Source: Tieghemiomyces parasiticus (taxonomy: Eukaryota > Kickxellomycota > Dimargaritomycetes > Dimargaritales > Dimargaritaceae). Taken from it: DNA of 26,413 nt. Positions 9,837 to 19,246 of this stretch are shown piece after piece. Below the pieces are notes generated by a model. It made no database searches. It had not been told where the DNA came from and saw only the letters and a program-made list of their open reading frames with translations. Position 1 is the first letter of the stretch; each line of letters starts with the position of its first letter. The position numbers and the translations under genes were made by a program. The DNA lies in contig JANBPT010000680.1 in the NCBI GenBank assembly GCA_027575765.1, positions 1 to 26,413 of the forward strand, read 5' to 3'.

Positions 9837-10580
9837 ATGGAGTTGATGGTTGTTCCTGCAATGTCCCTGCGGAATTTGCTACTCTTCCGTGTGGCCACGG
9901 CGATACTCTTGTTGGTCCTGGGCCAAAATACCTATATCGCACAGCGGAGTATGCAACGCGGTCGCAAGGCCATCCACTATCTATCGTTTACTATGAATCT
10001 TCTATTATTCAGCCTGAGCTTCTTTCTACCCCTGCGGGATCCGCTAGACTACTCGTGCCAGGTCTACTCTGGCCTCTTCTTCGCCTGCTACACCGTATCC
10101 GTTACCTTCTCGGGCTTTATCCTCATGATCAAGGCCTACTACGCCAGTTCCATGTCCCGGCTGCTCCTGTTTACCCTGATAATTCTACATCTTCTGTCCA
10201 TCGCCACCAATATTTACGCCACCGTCATGGTCTACATCGCCTACAATCCTTCCACCACGCTGTGCATTACGGACATTCATATTCCTAGTTTTATCCTATC
10301 CATTGCCACCGAGTTTGCCTTTAATCTTTTGGTGACTGCCGTATTTCTTGTCTATATCTTCCAGGCCAACCGGCAGTTCCAGTCTAGTCTGTACCGTATC
10401 CTCTTTATCGACGGAATGGTGGCTTGGATCAGCATCGCCTTTTTCCGCGGCTTGCTCATTTTTACCTTTAACAAGGGTTTCAACGACATGGCAGCCATTC
10501 TTATTGCTATCTCGGTCCTGGTTACCAGCTGCATCATCACCTGGCAACTGCGCCATTCCCGCATGAAGGGGCGACTATAA
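9837..10580 (+). CDS. Seven-transmembrane GPCR-like protein, paralogue 3 (intronless)
   Basis: A single 247-residue frame with the ATG in a good context (CACCATGG). It is the most divergent of the three but keeps the plan: MNL in TM2, FSG and KAYYAS in TM3, AFN in TM5, SSLY then the D-G-M-V block in TM6, and TWQLRH after TM7. Cys74 (start of TM3) and Cys143 (TM4-TM5 loop) correspond to Cys77 and Cys146 of the others. Loop charges again predict an outside N-terminus and a basic inner tail. TM7 (about 218-236) is read straight through where paralogues 1 and 2 have an intron, so it lost the intron or never had it. An overlapping frame at 9830-10288 is a shadow. Function unknown. Confidence 0.87.
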   Translation: MELMVVPAMSLRNLLLFRVATAILLLVLGQNTYIAQRSMQRGRKAIHYLSFTMNLLLFSLSFFLPLRDPLDYSCQVYSGLFFACYTVSVTFSGFILMIKAYYASSMSRLLLFTLIILHLLSIATNIYATVMVYIAYNPSTTLCITDIHIPSFILSIATEFAFNLLVTAVFLVYIFQANRQFQSSLYRILFIDGMVAWISIAFFRGLLIFTFNKGFNDMAAILIAISVLVTSCIITWQLRHSRMKGRL

Positions 10581-11593
10581 GAATGCAGGACTAACGTGTT
10601 CACGATTAAAACCTCTCGCCGCGGGTCATTGTGGTGCGCTATAACCTCGTTGCGCGGTGCAGGGTACAGTACGTTTTATTTAGTTGAGGAAAGGTATGTA
10701 GCGAAGAGGTTAGGAGCTAGTAGTATAGCACGTACCAGCAGGAATATCGGAGAGGGAGGAAGTGGAGAGGCATGCTACTGATACATCTCACTTGAGGCTG
10801 CCGTTCAAACTATTGTATTTTGCAGAGGAGTTTGCATAGTAGTAGATTTCATTTTGCGCCAGCTGAGATGGGAATTGTGTGGTACTCACTCGCCAACTGT
10901 GCGCCTTGTGTGACGCGTTGTTTGCACGGGCTGTGGCCAGCCAGTATGCGTCGTCGCATTTTGCGCCAGAACGAGTGGATCCTGCGTTGCGCCTGTTGCT
11001 GTTGATGTCGCTGACCCCAGGTCCTCAAGCTGCACTGACAGCGCCAGGTAGACGCTACTTGCCGTACCAGCCTAGGTCAATGCCATTGATGGCTGGACAG
11101 AAAAGTCTCATTTGAAAAATGGATGGAGTAACTGCCGCCTGCTGGGAGACCACGTACTAATAGGCTCGACCTTTGGCCATTCTGCTAACATTTCTCACTT
11201 TGCTGTAGGTTCATCGATGCAAAGGCACATGTAAACAGCTCGGCTTATTAAACGCAGGATTTGCCTCCAGCAAAAGGCAAATTCACGGGACACACGCCGC
11301 AAATACTACACACAGTTGGCGTGATATCCATCATCGCATGGCGCAATCTCGTTGGCAAATAATAGTATGATCGGCAGGGGTTTATCTAAATCCTGTTCTA
11401 GTCACGTGTAGCAACGGTAAATGATGAAAGGACCTGGGGGTTTGAAGCATTGAGGTCCCGTCAAATCATTGATGTACACTAGTAGTGTGGTGTCCAAACT
11501 GATCACTGTTTACTCTTATTGAAACAATAGCATAACACCCATGCGCCAATTGGCGAGGGACAGTACACAGCTAGTCGAAGTAATAACGGCAGG
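10581..11593. other. Intergenic region between 7TM paralogue 3 and RIO2
   Basis: About 1 kb lying at the 3' ends of both flanking genes. No gene is supported. A plus-strand open stretch (10879-11115, 78 codons) has protein-like composition, with a Cys-rich start and an Ala/Leu/Arg/Pro-rich body, but no motif that I recognise. It may be a gene remnant or chance. Confidence 0.4.
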
Positions 11594-12961
11594 CTAATCA
11601 GAGATGGTGAGCGCACCCACCGCCTTATCGATGGTAACCAGTTCGTCAACCAGTGGTACACTCATGGTGGTCGGGGTTGCTGTTGGCGGCTTTGTCTTAC
11701 CTTCCTCGTCGTCACTAGTAGTCTGCTCCTCACTGCCGGTTTCGGACTCAGTACCGTCCTCCTCCTCTTGGTCGTCGGAGCTTTCTTCATCCTCATCTTC
11801 ACTTCCCTCACCTTCAGCGATTTCTCCGCGCTCGGCGTAGTACTCGTCCAGCTCCTTGAGCTGTTTACGGTTAAAGCCACTAGCCGATACCTTTACATCC
11901 AGGCTGAACTCACGAGTGGCGTCCCGCGTGAATTTCGGGTACAGCGCCGACTCGTAGCGGTACCGGCGCCGAAAGTAGGTCCGAATGCACTCTACGTCGC
12001 GGTTGAAATAAAATTCGGCGTTGGCGTGGGACGTGGACACCATTTGCGGGAAGTCGATCAGAGTGGGTACGCCCGACTCCTTGATGAGGATGTTAAATTC
12101 GTTAAAGTCGCCGTGGATCAGCCCGGACTGGGCGAGGCGCACGATCAGATCCATGAGTTCGGCATACAGCTTGCCCGGTTGGGCCACCTCGGTTATCTGG
12201 CGCAGCGGGAAGGCGTCCACGAACTCCATAACGACGCAATGGCGGTTGTGATCGTACGGTATGGGCACCGGGAACCCGTGTTCCTTGAGCACTCGCATGA
12301 AGGCCACCTCCTTGGTGGCGGAGAGGCGTGACAGGTACATCCAAGACGCGGTGTGACGGCCCTGGAGATAGTCCCGGTTATTTTTGACGGTGCGGAACGA
12401 CGTGCGACCCAGGCGGTGGATCTTGAGCACTCGTTCGTGGCCGTCGGCGTCGGCAACCACGTGGATATCGGATTCCTTCCCCACGCCGATCTGGTTTCCA
12501 ACTGAGACTACGGTCCCGCGTTTACTCAGGGCCCGTAGGGCCAGGTAGTCATAGCCGCCGTAGGTCAGGCGGTACCCATCGTACTTGCTGGTGCACTCCT
12601 TGGCCACCAGGTTCCGCCGGGCCAGTTCCGCGATGCAGCGTTGTACGTTTCCGTGCCGGATATTGGCGGTCTGGATGATAAGGTGGACAGGGACGATCTC
12701 GTGGTTCTTGGAGCCCATCTCGACCTGCAGAGGAGGTAGGTGCCAGACGTAGGAGTATGAGACATTAGTTAGAGCTCAGCGGCCGGTACACAGCGGGTAC
12801 AGGGTGGTACACTAGCGGGCGGTGCATGGGACCGAACGCACGGTTGGCAATCGTCCCGCAACGCGGCAGGTCTCGTTCGTCGAGGGGTGTGAACTTACTG
12901 CCGTCAGGACCCGAAAGTCATCGCTGGTGAGGTAGCGGAGGGTCTTGACCTCGAGCTTCAT
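11594..12961 (-). CDS. RIO2: RIO2 atypical serine/threonine kinase, 40S maturation
   Basis: Minus-strand exons 12961-12899 and 12724-11594 give 397 residues. The short first exon encodes MKLEVKTLRYLTSDDFRVLTA and joins VEMGSKNHEIVP, restoring the complete RIO2 N-terminal winged-helix domain (residues 1-90). The kinase domain has the P-loop GVGKES (about 101-106), the ATP-binding Lys in VLKIH (about 122), hinge MEFV (187-190), catalytic HGDFNEFN (Asp about 227) and the metal-binding IDFPQ (Asp about 245) typical of RIO2. An acidic Glu/Asp/Ser-rich tail follows (about 315-365). In yeast Rio2 acts as an ATPase on cytoplasmic pre-40S particles during 18S rRNA maturation. Length is close to the family norm. 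The gene is divergent from RPAC1, which also serves ribosome production. Confidence 0.97.
12725..12898 (-). other. Intron of RIO2
   Basis: 174 nt on the minus strand with donor GTAAGT and acceptor GCAG, and a CTAAC branch motif about 45 nt before the acceptor. Removal joins two exons whose products match the conserved RIO2 start without a gap. Confidence 0.93.
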
Positions 12962-13620
12962 GGCGAATAGTTGGTGGTGACGATTGAACTTTCGCTGGAG
13001 AGTGAAGTAGGATGTGGTGGCTGGAAAAAGTTCCGGTAGGGTTGGTTCTCGGGAGGTAATTGCGAACGACGAGGCACGTACGGTGCAAACGGGGAATTGG
13101 GCCTGGGAAATGTGAGGCGGGCTGATCGAGGAGCTGGGCTTGCGAGGGTTTACGTGGTAGGAATTGAGCAATGGAAACGGTGCTATGGAAAGGCTGGGAT
13201 GTTCTGGAGCGGGTAGTGAAGGCCGGGGTTACGAATAGGCCTGCTGTAGGGTCGGGAGTGGCACGGATCTCACCCAGGTTTTCCTTGGGCGCAGCCTAGA
13301 GGCTCGAGCCCTTCAATGCCTAGGATAAATACAGTGGCCTCAAAAAAAAAAGAAAAAAAAGAAAGAGACGGCTTGATAGACGCACTGAAGGCCCAGCACG
13401 GCCAGCGTCTCCAAATCGTGACCTATTTTTTTTTCCAGGATGCCCGGTGTGAATTACCACCGATCCATTCAGCCTGCCCACATCACCTGCTACTAGCACC
13501 ATCGGTTAATTCAAACACGGCTGCATTCTTTGCCCTTATAGCTCACTATCGGTCATTTGTAGCTTCGGTACCACACTTATCGACCCACTCCCCCTTCGCC
13601 CTTATAGACTGCTTTGCACC
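12962..13620. promoter_or_regulatory. Shared divergent promoter region of RIO2 and RPAC1
   Basis: 659 bp between the two start codons. It holds an A-rich tract with short G interruptions (13347-13370), a T8 tract followed by CCAG (about 13427-13438) and pyrimidine-rich sequence before RPAC1. I looked for yeast-type PAC (GCGATGAG) and RRPE elements and saw none. No other gene is visible. Confidence 0.5.
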
Positions 13621-15221
13621 ATGCCTTACGACCGCGACCACGTCGTCCTGGAGGCCGAGCAGGTCACCAACGTAAGTCCCTTTATCGCATGAGCGGGTGT
13701 ACGTTGTTTTCCACCCCTGCCTCCTTCGGTGGCACGGCGGTGCCTACCCTAACGTAGCAATCGACCCAACACCGAGCGCGGATAGCACGAACGAACAGCT
13801 TGTGCTTAATATAACCCACGCCACTGACTACCCCTCTCCCGCGTCGGTTCTTTTGTGCTGCACTTCCACCTTCCTCCCCAACAGATCTCCTCGCAAGAAT
13901 ATCCACATCAGTTTCCGAACGACACCCGTAAATTCGGCCTAGAGGCCTTCCGGGAGAACCTCCAGGTTAAGATATGGCGCGTCTCGCGCGACGAGATGGA
14001 GTTTGACCTGGTGGGTCTGGATGCGTCCCTCGCCAACGCCTTCCGCCGCATCCTGATCGCCGACATCCCCACCATGGCTATCGAGACGGTGTTCATGATG
14101 AACAATACTGGCGTGATCCAGGACGAAGTACTCGCCCAGCGTCTGGGTCTAGTACCCATCTACGCCGACCCGAGTGCCTTCACCTTCAAGACCGCCAACC
14201 AGGCCCCCACCGATGTCAACACCATTGTGTTTGACCTCCAGGTGCGCTGCACCCGCAAGCCGAACCCGGGCCCGGGCGAGACGGATCCAGACAAGTTGTA
14301 CCAGCATCACAGCGTCTACTCGGGCGACTTGAAGTGGTCGCCCAAGGGTGACCAGGCTGAGAAATTCGCCGACGACCCGATTCGACCGGTCCACTCGGAT
14401 ATCCTCCTGGCCAAGCTGCGCCCCGGCCAGGAGATTCACTGCGAGGTTCACTGCCAGATGGGGATGGGGCGGGAACACGCCAAGTGGAGCCCCGTGGCCA
14501 CCGCCTCCTACCGGCTGCTGCCCCACATTGTGCTAAAGCGGCCCATCACGGGGGACCAAGCAGAGCGGCTACAGGCTTGTTTCCCGGAGGGTGTGATTGA
14601 TATTGTCGAGGAAGATGGTAAGGTTAATGCTTGCGTACCAAGTCCGTGCGCCAGACGGGTGGCGTAGCTAACGGACTTCGTGTCGCTTCGCCTTCGGCAT
14701 GGGGCGACCGAGAATGATAACCCATACCCGGGCAGCTCTAACGAACAGTCTTCCATTCACTTACGCCCTCGAAATATCCCTCATTACAGGCAAGCGGGTC
14801 GCCAAGGTGGCCAACCCGCGCCGAGACACAGTCAGCCGGGAGGTGCTCCGCCATGACGAGTTTAAGGACCTAGTCGAACTGAAACGCGTACGCAACCATT
14901 TTATCTGTAAGTTTTTAATCCCGGCGCGCCCGCCAGGGGAGGTTGATGGTTTGGTGGCGGCCATAATAGCCGTGTCATCGCCCGTTTTGCGGTACCATTT
15001 TTCGCACGATACCTTGTCTGCCTTTTGAGCTTGACCACATGAACAACGTCTAACTTGATCTTCATCTCTCTTTCGCCACGCCGCTTTCAGTCAAAATCGA
15101 ATCTAGCGGCATCATTCCGAGCTCTACCCTCTTCTCGCAATCTATCAAGCACCTAATGCACAAGGTTAAGGTGGTTATGAAGGCGGTTGAGGCCATGGAG
15201 AACAGTATGGTGGAGGAATAG
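13621..15221 (+). CDS. RPC40: RPAC1/AC40, shared subunit of RNA polymerases I and III
   Basis: Four exons, 13621-13671, 13885-14617, 14790-14906 and 15091-15221, give 343 residues, close to yeast Rpc40 (335). The start MPYDRDHVVLEAEQVTN joins ISSQEYPHQFPNDTRKFG across the first intron. The alpha-like signature is clear at about 56-109: ANAFRRILIADIPTMAIE, then DEVLAQRLGLVPI. Exons 3 and 4 supply the conserved C-terminal part, including DTVSREVLRHDEFKDLVEL and a helical end. The protein pairs with AC19 to form the alpha-dimer-like platform on which Pol I and Pol III assemble. All three introns have GTAAGT/GTAAGG donors; introns 2 and 3 have CTAAC and intron 1 a CTGAC before the acceptor. Divergent from RIO2. 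Confidence 0.97.
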
Positions 15222-15762
15222 ATCGTTCAAACCGGCCTATGGAGTTATTTTCTTGTAGACCGGGGGGAGGCACGCCTGCTGGTACACAACCTTAGTTTCG
15301 CACGCCAACTCACCACTGCATAGCCCGGGCTGAATAACCTCGGCTACGTGCTATACCTAGCGCTGCATCTAAATATACATTTGGTTAACCCTCTCTTGCT
15401 TGAAATGCACAGCGCTACAACTGCGGCGCTTTATCGCCGGCCAACCTTACATCCTCCGCACGCCATTCATACAGGAGCGACCAAGGTGATTCATGACTTG
15501 AGGGCAGGGTATGCTGGGTAGGGTGTTGTATTTGGGAGAGTGTCCGGAGCGGCCGGATTTGGGGAGAAGGGTGGAAGATGGTAGCAACCTTGGAGCGGGG
15601 CCGTGCAAGGCTGGAGGATGGACAAGTGTGGCTTGCCGGCCTGGCGGAGTACAGATAAAGGAGAGTGTAGGCAAGGACGATAAACACTGGGCCAGATAGT
15701 TGCGGCTGTGGACATGTATCTTACAAAGGGAGGTGAGGATTGGGGGCGGGGAGAGGGGTGTT
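15222..15762. other. Convergent 3' intergenic region, RPAC1 / UBE2W
   Basis: 541 bp between two converging genes, holding only their 3' UTRs. The overlapping minus-strand frames at 15415-15687 show no recognisable motif. No clear AATAAA is seen for either gene. Confidence 0.45.
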
Positions 15763-16206
15763 TCAGACGGAGTCGTCGTGGTACATCCACATCATTTGTT
15801 TGGGGCTGCGAACACGCTTGGCACAGTAGGCCTGGTCGTCCGCGGGTGGGGCTTTGGCGGTGCAGCTGGACAGCATGGACTGCAGCGATAGACACACAGC
15901 CTCAACGGTTAGGGCCGGAGACCACTGGTCGTAGAGGATATTCAGACAGATATGACCGTTGCTGTAGACGTGCGGGTGCACGGGGGCGGGTAGGGCGAAG
16001 GTCACCTCGGGCGCCGCAATGGGATAGTTGTCGCCGAAACGAAAGTGCAGCGTGAAGCGCTCACCGGTGTACAGGCTGTCAGGCGTGCCATCTATAGACA
16101 AGGTCCAGTGGTCCAGTGTCTCCCCGTCAAGTAGTTGAATGCCCGCAGGGGGCCGGGCCTGAATCTCCCGCAGCTCCTTGGTGAGACGGCGCTTGGAAAT
16201 GGACAT
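15763..16206 (-). CDS. UBE2W: UBE2W-like ubiquitin-conjugating enzyme (E2)
   Basis: A single 147-residue exon. It has the E2 core with the HPHVYSNGHICLNIL active-site block: His77-Pro-His and catalytic Cys87. The Trp-Ser-Pro-Ala-Leu stretch follows, with VCLSLQSMLSSC after it. The C-terminus ends MMWMYHDDSV, the Tyr-His-Asp-Asp tail that marks UBE2W rather than other E2s. UBE2W is known to attach ubiquitin to protein N-termini, owing to its unusual C-terminal region. Length equals the family's usual size of about 150 aa. The start context is CCGCCATGT. A RING E3 of the RNF220 type lies nearby at 17999-19246, but no functional link can be read from the sequence. Confidence 0.95.
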   Translation of the reverse strand: MSISKRRLTKELREIQARPPAGIQLLDGETLDHWTLSIDGTPDSLYTGERFTLHFRFGDNYPIAAPEVTFALPAPVHPHVYSNGHICLNILYDQWSPALTVEAVCLSLQSMLSSCTAKAPPADDQAYCAKRVRSPKQMMWMYHDDSV

Positions 16207-16915
16207 GGCGGTGAATGGGTAATTAGAGAGCGCTGGCCAGGGAGGTCGGAAGCTTGCTGAAACCGTGGTGAGGGGGGGGAGGAATGGAGGCCGCTGTGGA
16301 AATAGGTGCGGGCGAAGGTGAATGCGTCAAGCATGCAAGTGACAGGTCTCGGTAAAAATAGGTGGGTGCCAGGCTCCACCGCCACCAGCAGTGTAGTGTG
16401 TAAAGTTTATGGGGGAGGGTGGAGACCGGAGTTGGACTCCCACGCATGGTCCAGGTCGCCTAGTTGGAGATATCAACGTGCCTCGGCTGGCTAGTAATGA
16501 AGCCATCCGCTGGCCTGCATCATCCGCGTTGGCACTACTCATGTCCACCTGGCTGGCGAGCCGACTGCACCATCGCCCCGAGCGACGGTGGCGGAGCGCC
16601 GTTCCAAGCCCTACGGAGGGACGCCGTTGGTGGATGCCAGCGAACAGACAGGCCAGTGGCTCCACCGCCGTTCAGGAACGTGCCCGTAAGCGGGGCGTAC
16701 AACTAGACTGCCCCTCCAGCGGCCAGGCCGATGCTGGGAAAGGCAGGCGTGTTTCTCCAGCGGTGAGGTGGTATAGGCCAACTGCCCCTTCCTCTGTGAC
16801 GTACACAGCGCCGCCCACCCGCCTATACACGTCGTCGGCTACCAATACCCATCTTGAACATTTCCCCTCAACAACGGAATTATCCTTACCTAGGTGGTAC
16901 GATTGACCCTCCGCC
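16207..16915. promoter_or_regulatory. Divergent region between UBE2W and an unrecognised gene
   Basis: 709 bp shared upstream region. A plus-strand open frame of 165 codons (16409-16906) ends nine bases before the next start, but it is Arg/Trp/Pro-rich, has no motif, and overlaps long frames on the other strand, so I treat it as chance. No TATA box is obvious. Confidence 0.4.
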
Positions 16916-17734
16916 ATGCCCACTTCCCCAGACCCATTACCTAACCTGGTGCTCGTCCAGGACGCCGTAGACCAGACCTTTTACTACCCGGTGGTCCATT
17001 ACCAATTCGCCGATGACCCAGACCCGGTGTACCCGCTCCCGCTCGACGATTCTGTTACAGCCGTTGAATTGTACCTTGGCGAGGACGGCGCTACTATCGA
17101 GCATTTCCGGTCCCTCGCCAGCCATTTTCAGCTCTCCGGGTGGGAATACCAGGCCGGGGCCTCAACCCGCCCACCCTTGCCGACACGAACGCCTGCAGGA
17201 CGCAACTCCGCTGTGAGCCGCTCAGCCGACCTCAATTCGGGCTCTGGCCTGGCTCCCCCTTCCCTTCCAAGCGTGATGGGAGCCCGCGACGATATGGCCA
17301 ATTTCTCGCTGTCCCTTTATAATTTGGAGGCTGCTGCCCGTACGAAACGGCCCGGCCGTACCCTACTGTTACGCGGGATGTTCACAGAAGACCCCGCGGC
17401 GGAATCGAGTATGGATGACGGGGCCCATTCGGCCACCCGACCTTTCACACCGGGCAACGCCGACCGGGAGGATGATCTCGCCCAGGCCCTGGCCCACCTG
17501 GAAGCCGTGGCCGGACAGCTGGTCCAAAGGTAAGCGGATGACCCTGGAAGCTCTGTGATAAGCAGCACGTTCAGGTCTACGGCTACCGACCTTCTCTATA
17601 TTTACCGCTAACCCATACCTGACCAATATGTATACACGCCTCCTCGTCTGTCCTACGCGCAACTGTTCCCTCCGGAATTTCATCAAACCGTTTGAAGGAG
17701 TACCGCCGTCCAGAAACTCCTCGACCGGGAATGA
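16916..17734 (+). CDS. Unrecognised small acidic protein with C-terminal coiled coil
   Basis: I do not recognise this protein. The unspliced frame runs 16916-17533 (205 aa), but its TAA stop lies inside a good splice donor (G|GTAAGC at 17530). My preferred model is exons 16916-17529 and 17698-17734, giving 216 aa and ending RSTAVQKLLDRE. The acceptor is the first AG after a CTAAC at 17608-17612. Joining continues a heptad pattern (L, L, L, A, L, S, V, L at 4-3 spacing) across the junction, which favours splicing. The N-terminal part (about 10-75) looks like a compact acidic domain, with YYPVVHYQFADDPDP then hydrophobic strands ending SGWEYQAG. A Ser/Pro/Thr-rich linker follows, then a short conserved-looking stretch (about 125-145) and the coiled coil (about 190-215). 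It could be a subunit of a larger complex. The exon 2 model is tentative. Confidence 0.6.
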
Positions 17735-17998
17735 ACAACCGCGGAATCCCAGCTTTCCTGTACTTGTACTATTCGTCGTTGGTTTTCCGGTCAGAATTAA
17801 GCGTACGCTTGCCTCTAGCCACTAACTATTGCCCGTCCTTCATCTTTGCCAATGTATGCATTAAAATAACTCGTTAGTTTGACAATTGATTATGAACAAG
17901 GGTCTATAGGTTTACAAGGATGATTAGGAGGAGGGGGTGGGAAAATGGCGCGAACCCAAGGGAGTGAAAAATTTGGTAAAAATACAAAACGACGCGGA
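17735..17998. other. Convergent 3' intergenic region before RNF220-like gene
   Basis: 264 bp between converging genes, AT-richer than the coding sequence. No canonical AATAAA is seen on either strand. Nothing else is recognised. Confidence 0.4.
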
Positions 17999-19246
17999 TC
18001 ATAGGTAGATGCGGCGTAGGTCGGCCGGCTGGGTAATAACCTGGCACTGCGGACAGAGCTTCTTGGTGGCCAGGGTGTGCAGCCAGCACTGTTCGCAGTG
18101 CACATGCCAGCACGCGGTGGAGGTGAGCGGGTCGGTGTACGGGTCCATGCAGATGAGGCAGGTCGGCGTGGACTGGGCCAGCGACCGCTGCTCACGCACC
18201 TGGGCCTTCAAAGAATCGATCAACAGCTGCACATCCGCTGGCAGCGCGGTAGCGCTCGCAGCTGGCGCAGACGGCGCGACGTCTGCCTCCGCTGGACGGG
18301 TCTCCAGGGTCGGCGGCTGAGGGTAGAATTCAAATTGCGGACCGGCAGGGGTAGCGGGAGAGGACACGGGCCGGGCCCGCGACCGTTCGCGGACAGCACG
18401 CTGGACGTCCCGGTCGGTGTACTGAGCATCCCCGTACGACGGGACGTCCTCCGCGTCGATATCTAGATCACCATCCTGGTCCTGTTGCTTGCGCATCGTA
18501 ACAACGGGACCCGCCGCCATGGCCCCGGCGCCACCCTCGACCAGCGCTGAAGCACGTACTCGGGTCTCGCCGGCCCAGGTGTACTCGACGAACGGCGCTG
18601 TAGACACTGATGGAGTCGGTGTGACGGCCGCCGAGCCCTGGAGGCAGGAATCGATGTGTGCGTTCACATCAGCCAGGTCGGTGCCCAGATCCTTGCCACA
18701 AATGAAACAGGTCTGGGCAGTGGCACCGGTCTGGGGTGTTGTGGTGGACGGGGTTGAGGCTGTGGATGTGCGTGCGGAGCTGCCCCGTGATCGGTCTCGG
18801 GGGCGCGAGACGCGCGGGGCGGGGGCTGATGGCGAGGGCACCGTTGGCCGGGGCGAAGGACGCTGACGCAAACTTTTGCGACGTTCCGGCTCAGAGCCCT
18901 CGCTGACCCGCTTCGTAGCACGACGCGGTGGGCGTGAAGGCAGGGTAGTCGGTGTGCTTGGTTGGCTATCGGTCATGGTGGCGGCGGCGGCTGGCGACGC
19001 GGTCTCCGTGACCACAGCGACGGCGGTGAGCTTTGGCGATGGCCTGCCAGTGTCGCCAGTTGACGGTAGGTCAGCGACGCCCACGTGGGGGGACGGCAGC
19101 CTATCAATAGCTGGCTCGGCGGCCAGGGAATGGTAGGGCAGTGCTACGATTATGGACCTGTCCTTGGGCCCTGGGGACGAAGTAGGGTGCGATTCGAGAA
19201 CGTCACGACACGGGTTAGGATCGGCCATGGCAACCATGCGCAACAT
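17999..19246 (-). CDS. RNF220: RNF220-like RING E3 ubiquitin ligase
   Basis: A single-exon frame of 415 residues. The first in-frame Met is at 19246, but Met7 (19228, context GCCATGGCC) has the better start context. The N-terminal half is Pro/Ser/Thr-rich and disordered, with basic clusters (RRATKR, RRKSLRQR at about 108-129) that may act as nuclear localisation signals. A zinc-knuckle/UBZ-like motif follows (CFIC at 180-183, His197, Cys201), then the EYTWAGETRVRASALVEGG block (221-239) typical of RNF220. The C-terminal C3HC4 RING (363-401) holds CLICMDPY, the CWHVHCEQCW block and KKLCPQC. The protein ends in ADLRRIYL, the conserved terminus of the family. RNF220 is a nuclear E3 of animals (Sin3B and Wnt/Hedgehog regulation there); the fungal role is unknown. 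Plus-strand frames over this gene are shadows. Confidence 0.92.
   Translation of the reverse strand: MLRMVAMADPNPCRDVLESHPTSSPGPKDRSIIVALPYHSLAAEPAIDRLPSPHVGVADLPSTGDTGRPSPKLTAVAVVTETASPAAAATMTDSQPSTPTTLPSRPPRRATKRVSEGSEPERRKSLRQRPSPRPTVPSPSAPAPRVSRPRDRSRGSSARTSTASTPSTTTPQTGATAQTCFICGKDLGTDLADVNAHIDSCLQGSAAVTPTPSVSTAPFVEYTWAGETRVRASALVEGGAGAMAAGPVVTMRKQQDQDGDLDIDAEDVPSYGDAQYTDRDVQRAVRERSRARPVSSPATPAGPQFEFYPQPPTLETRPAEADVAPSAPAASATALPADVQLLIDSLKAQVREQRSLAQSTPTCLICMDPYTDPLTSTACWHVHCEQCWLHTLATKKLCPQCQVITQPADLRRIYL

Noticed and set aside
11768..12331. 187-codon plus-strand frame over RIO2
   Set aside because: Antisense shadow of the RIO2 kinase domain, which has all catalytic motifs on the minus strand.
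16409..16906. 165-codon plus-strand frame between UBE2W and the next gene
   Set aside because: Arg/Trp/Pro-rich, no motif, overlapping antisense frames; more likely divergent promoter sequence.
18077..18466. Plus-strand frames over the RNF220-like gene
   Set aside because: Antisense shadows in GC-rich coding sequence; the minus strand holds the RING and knuckle.
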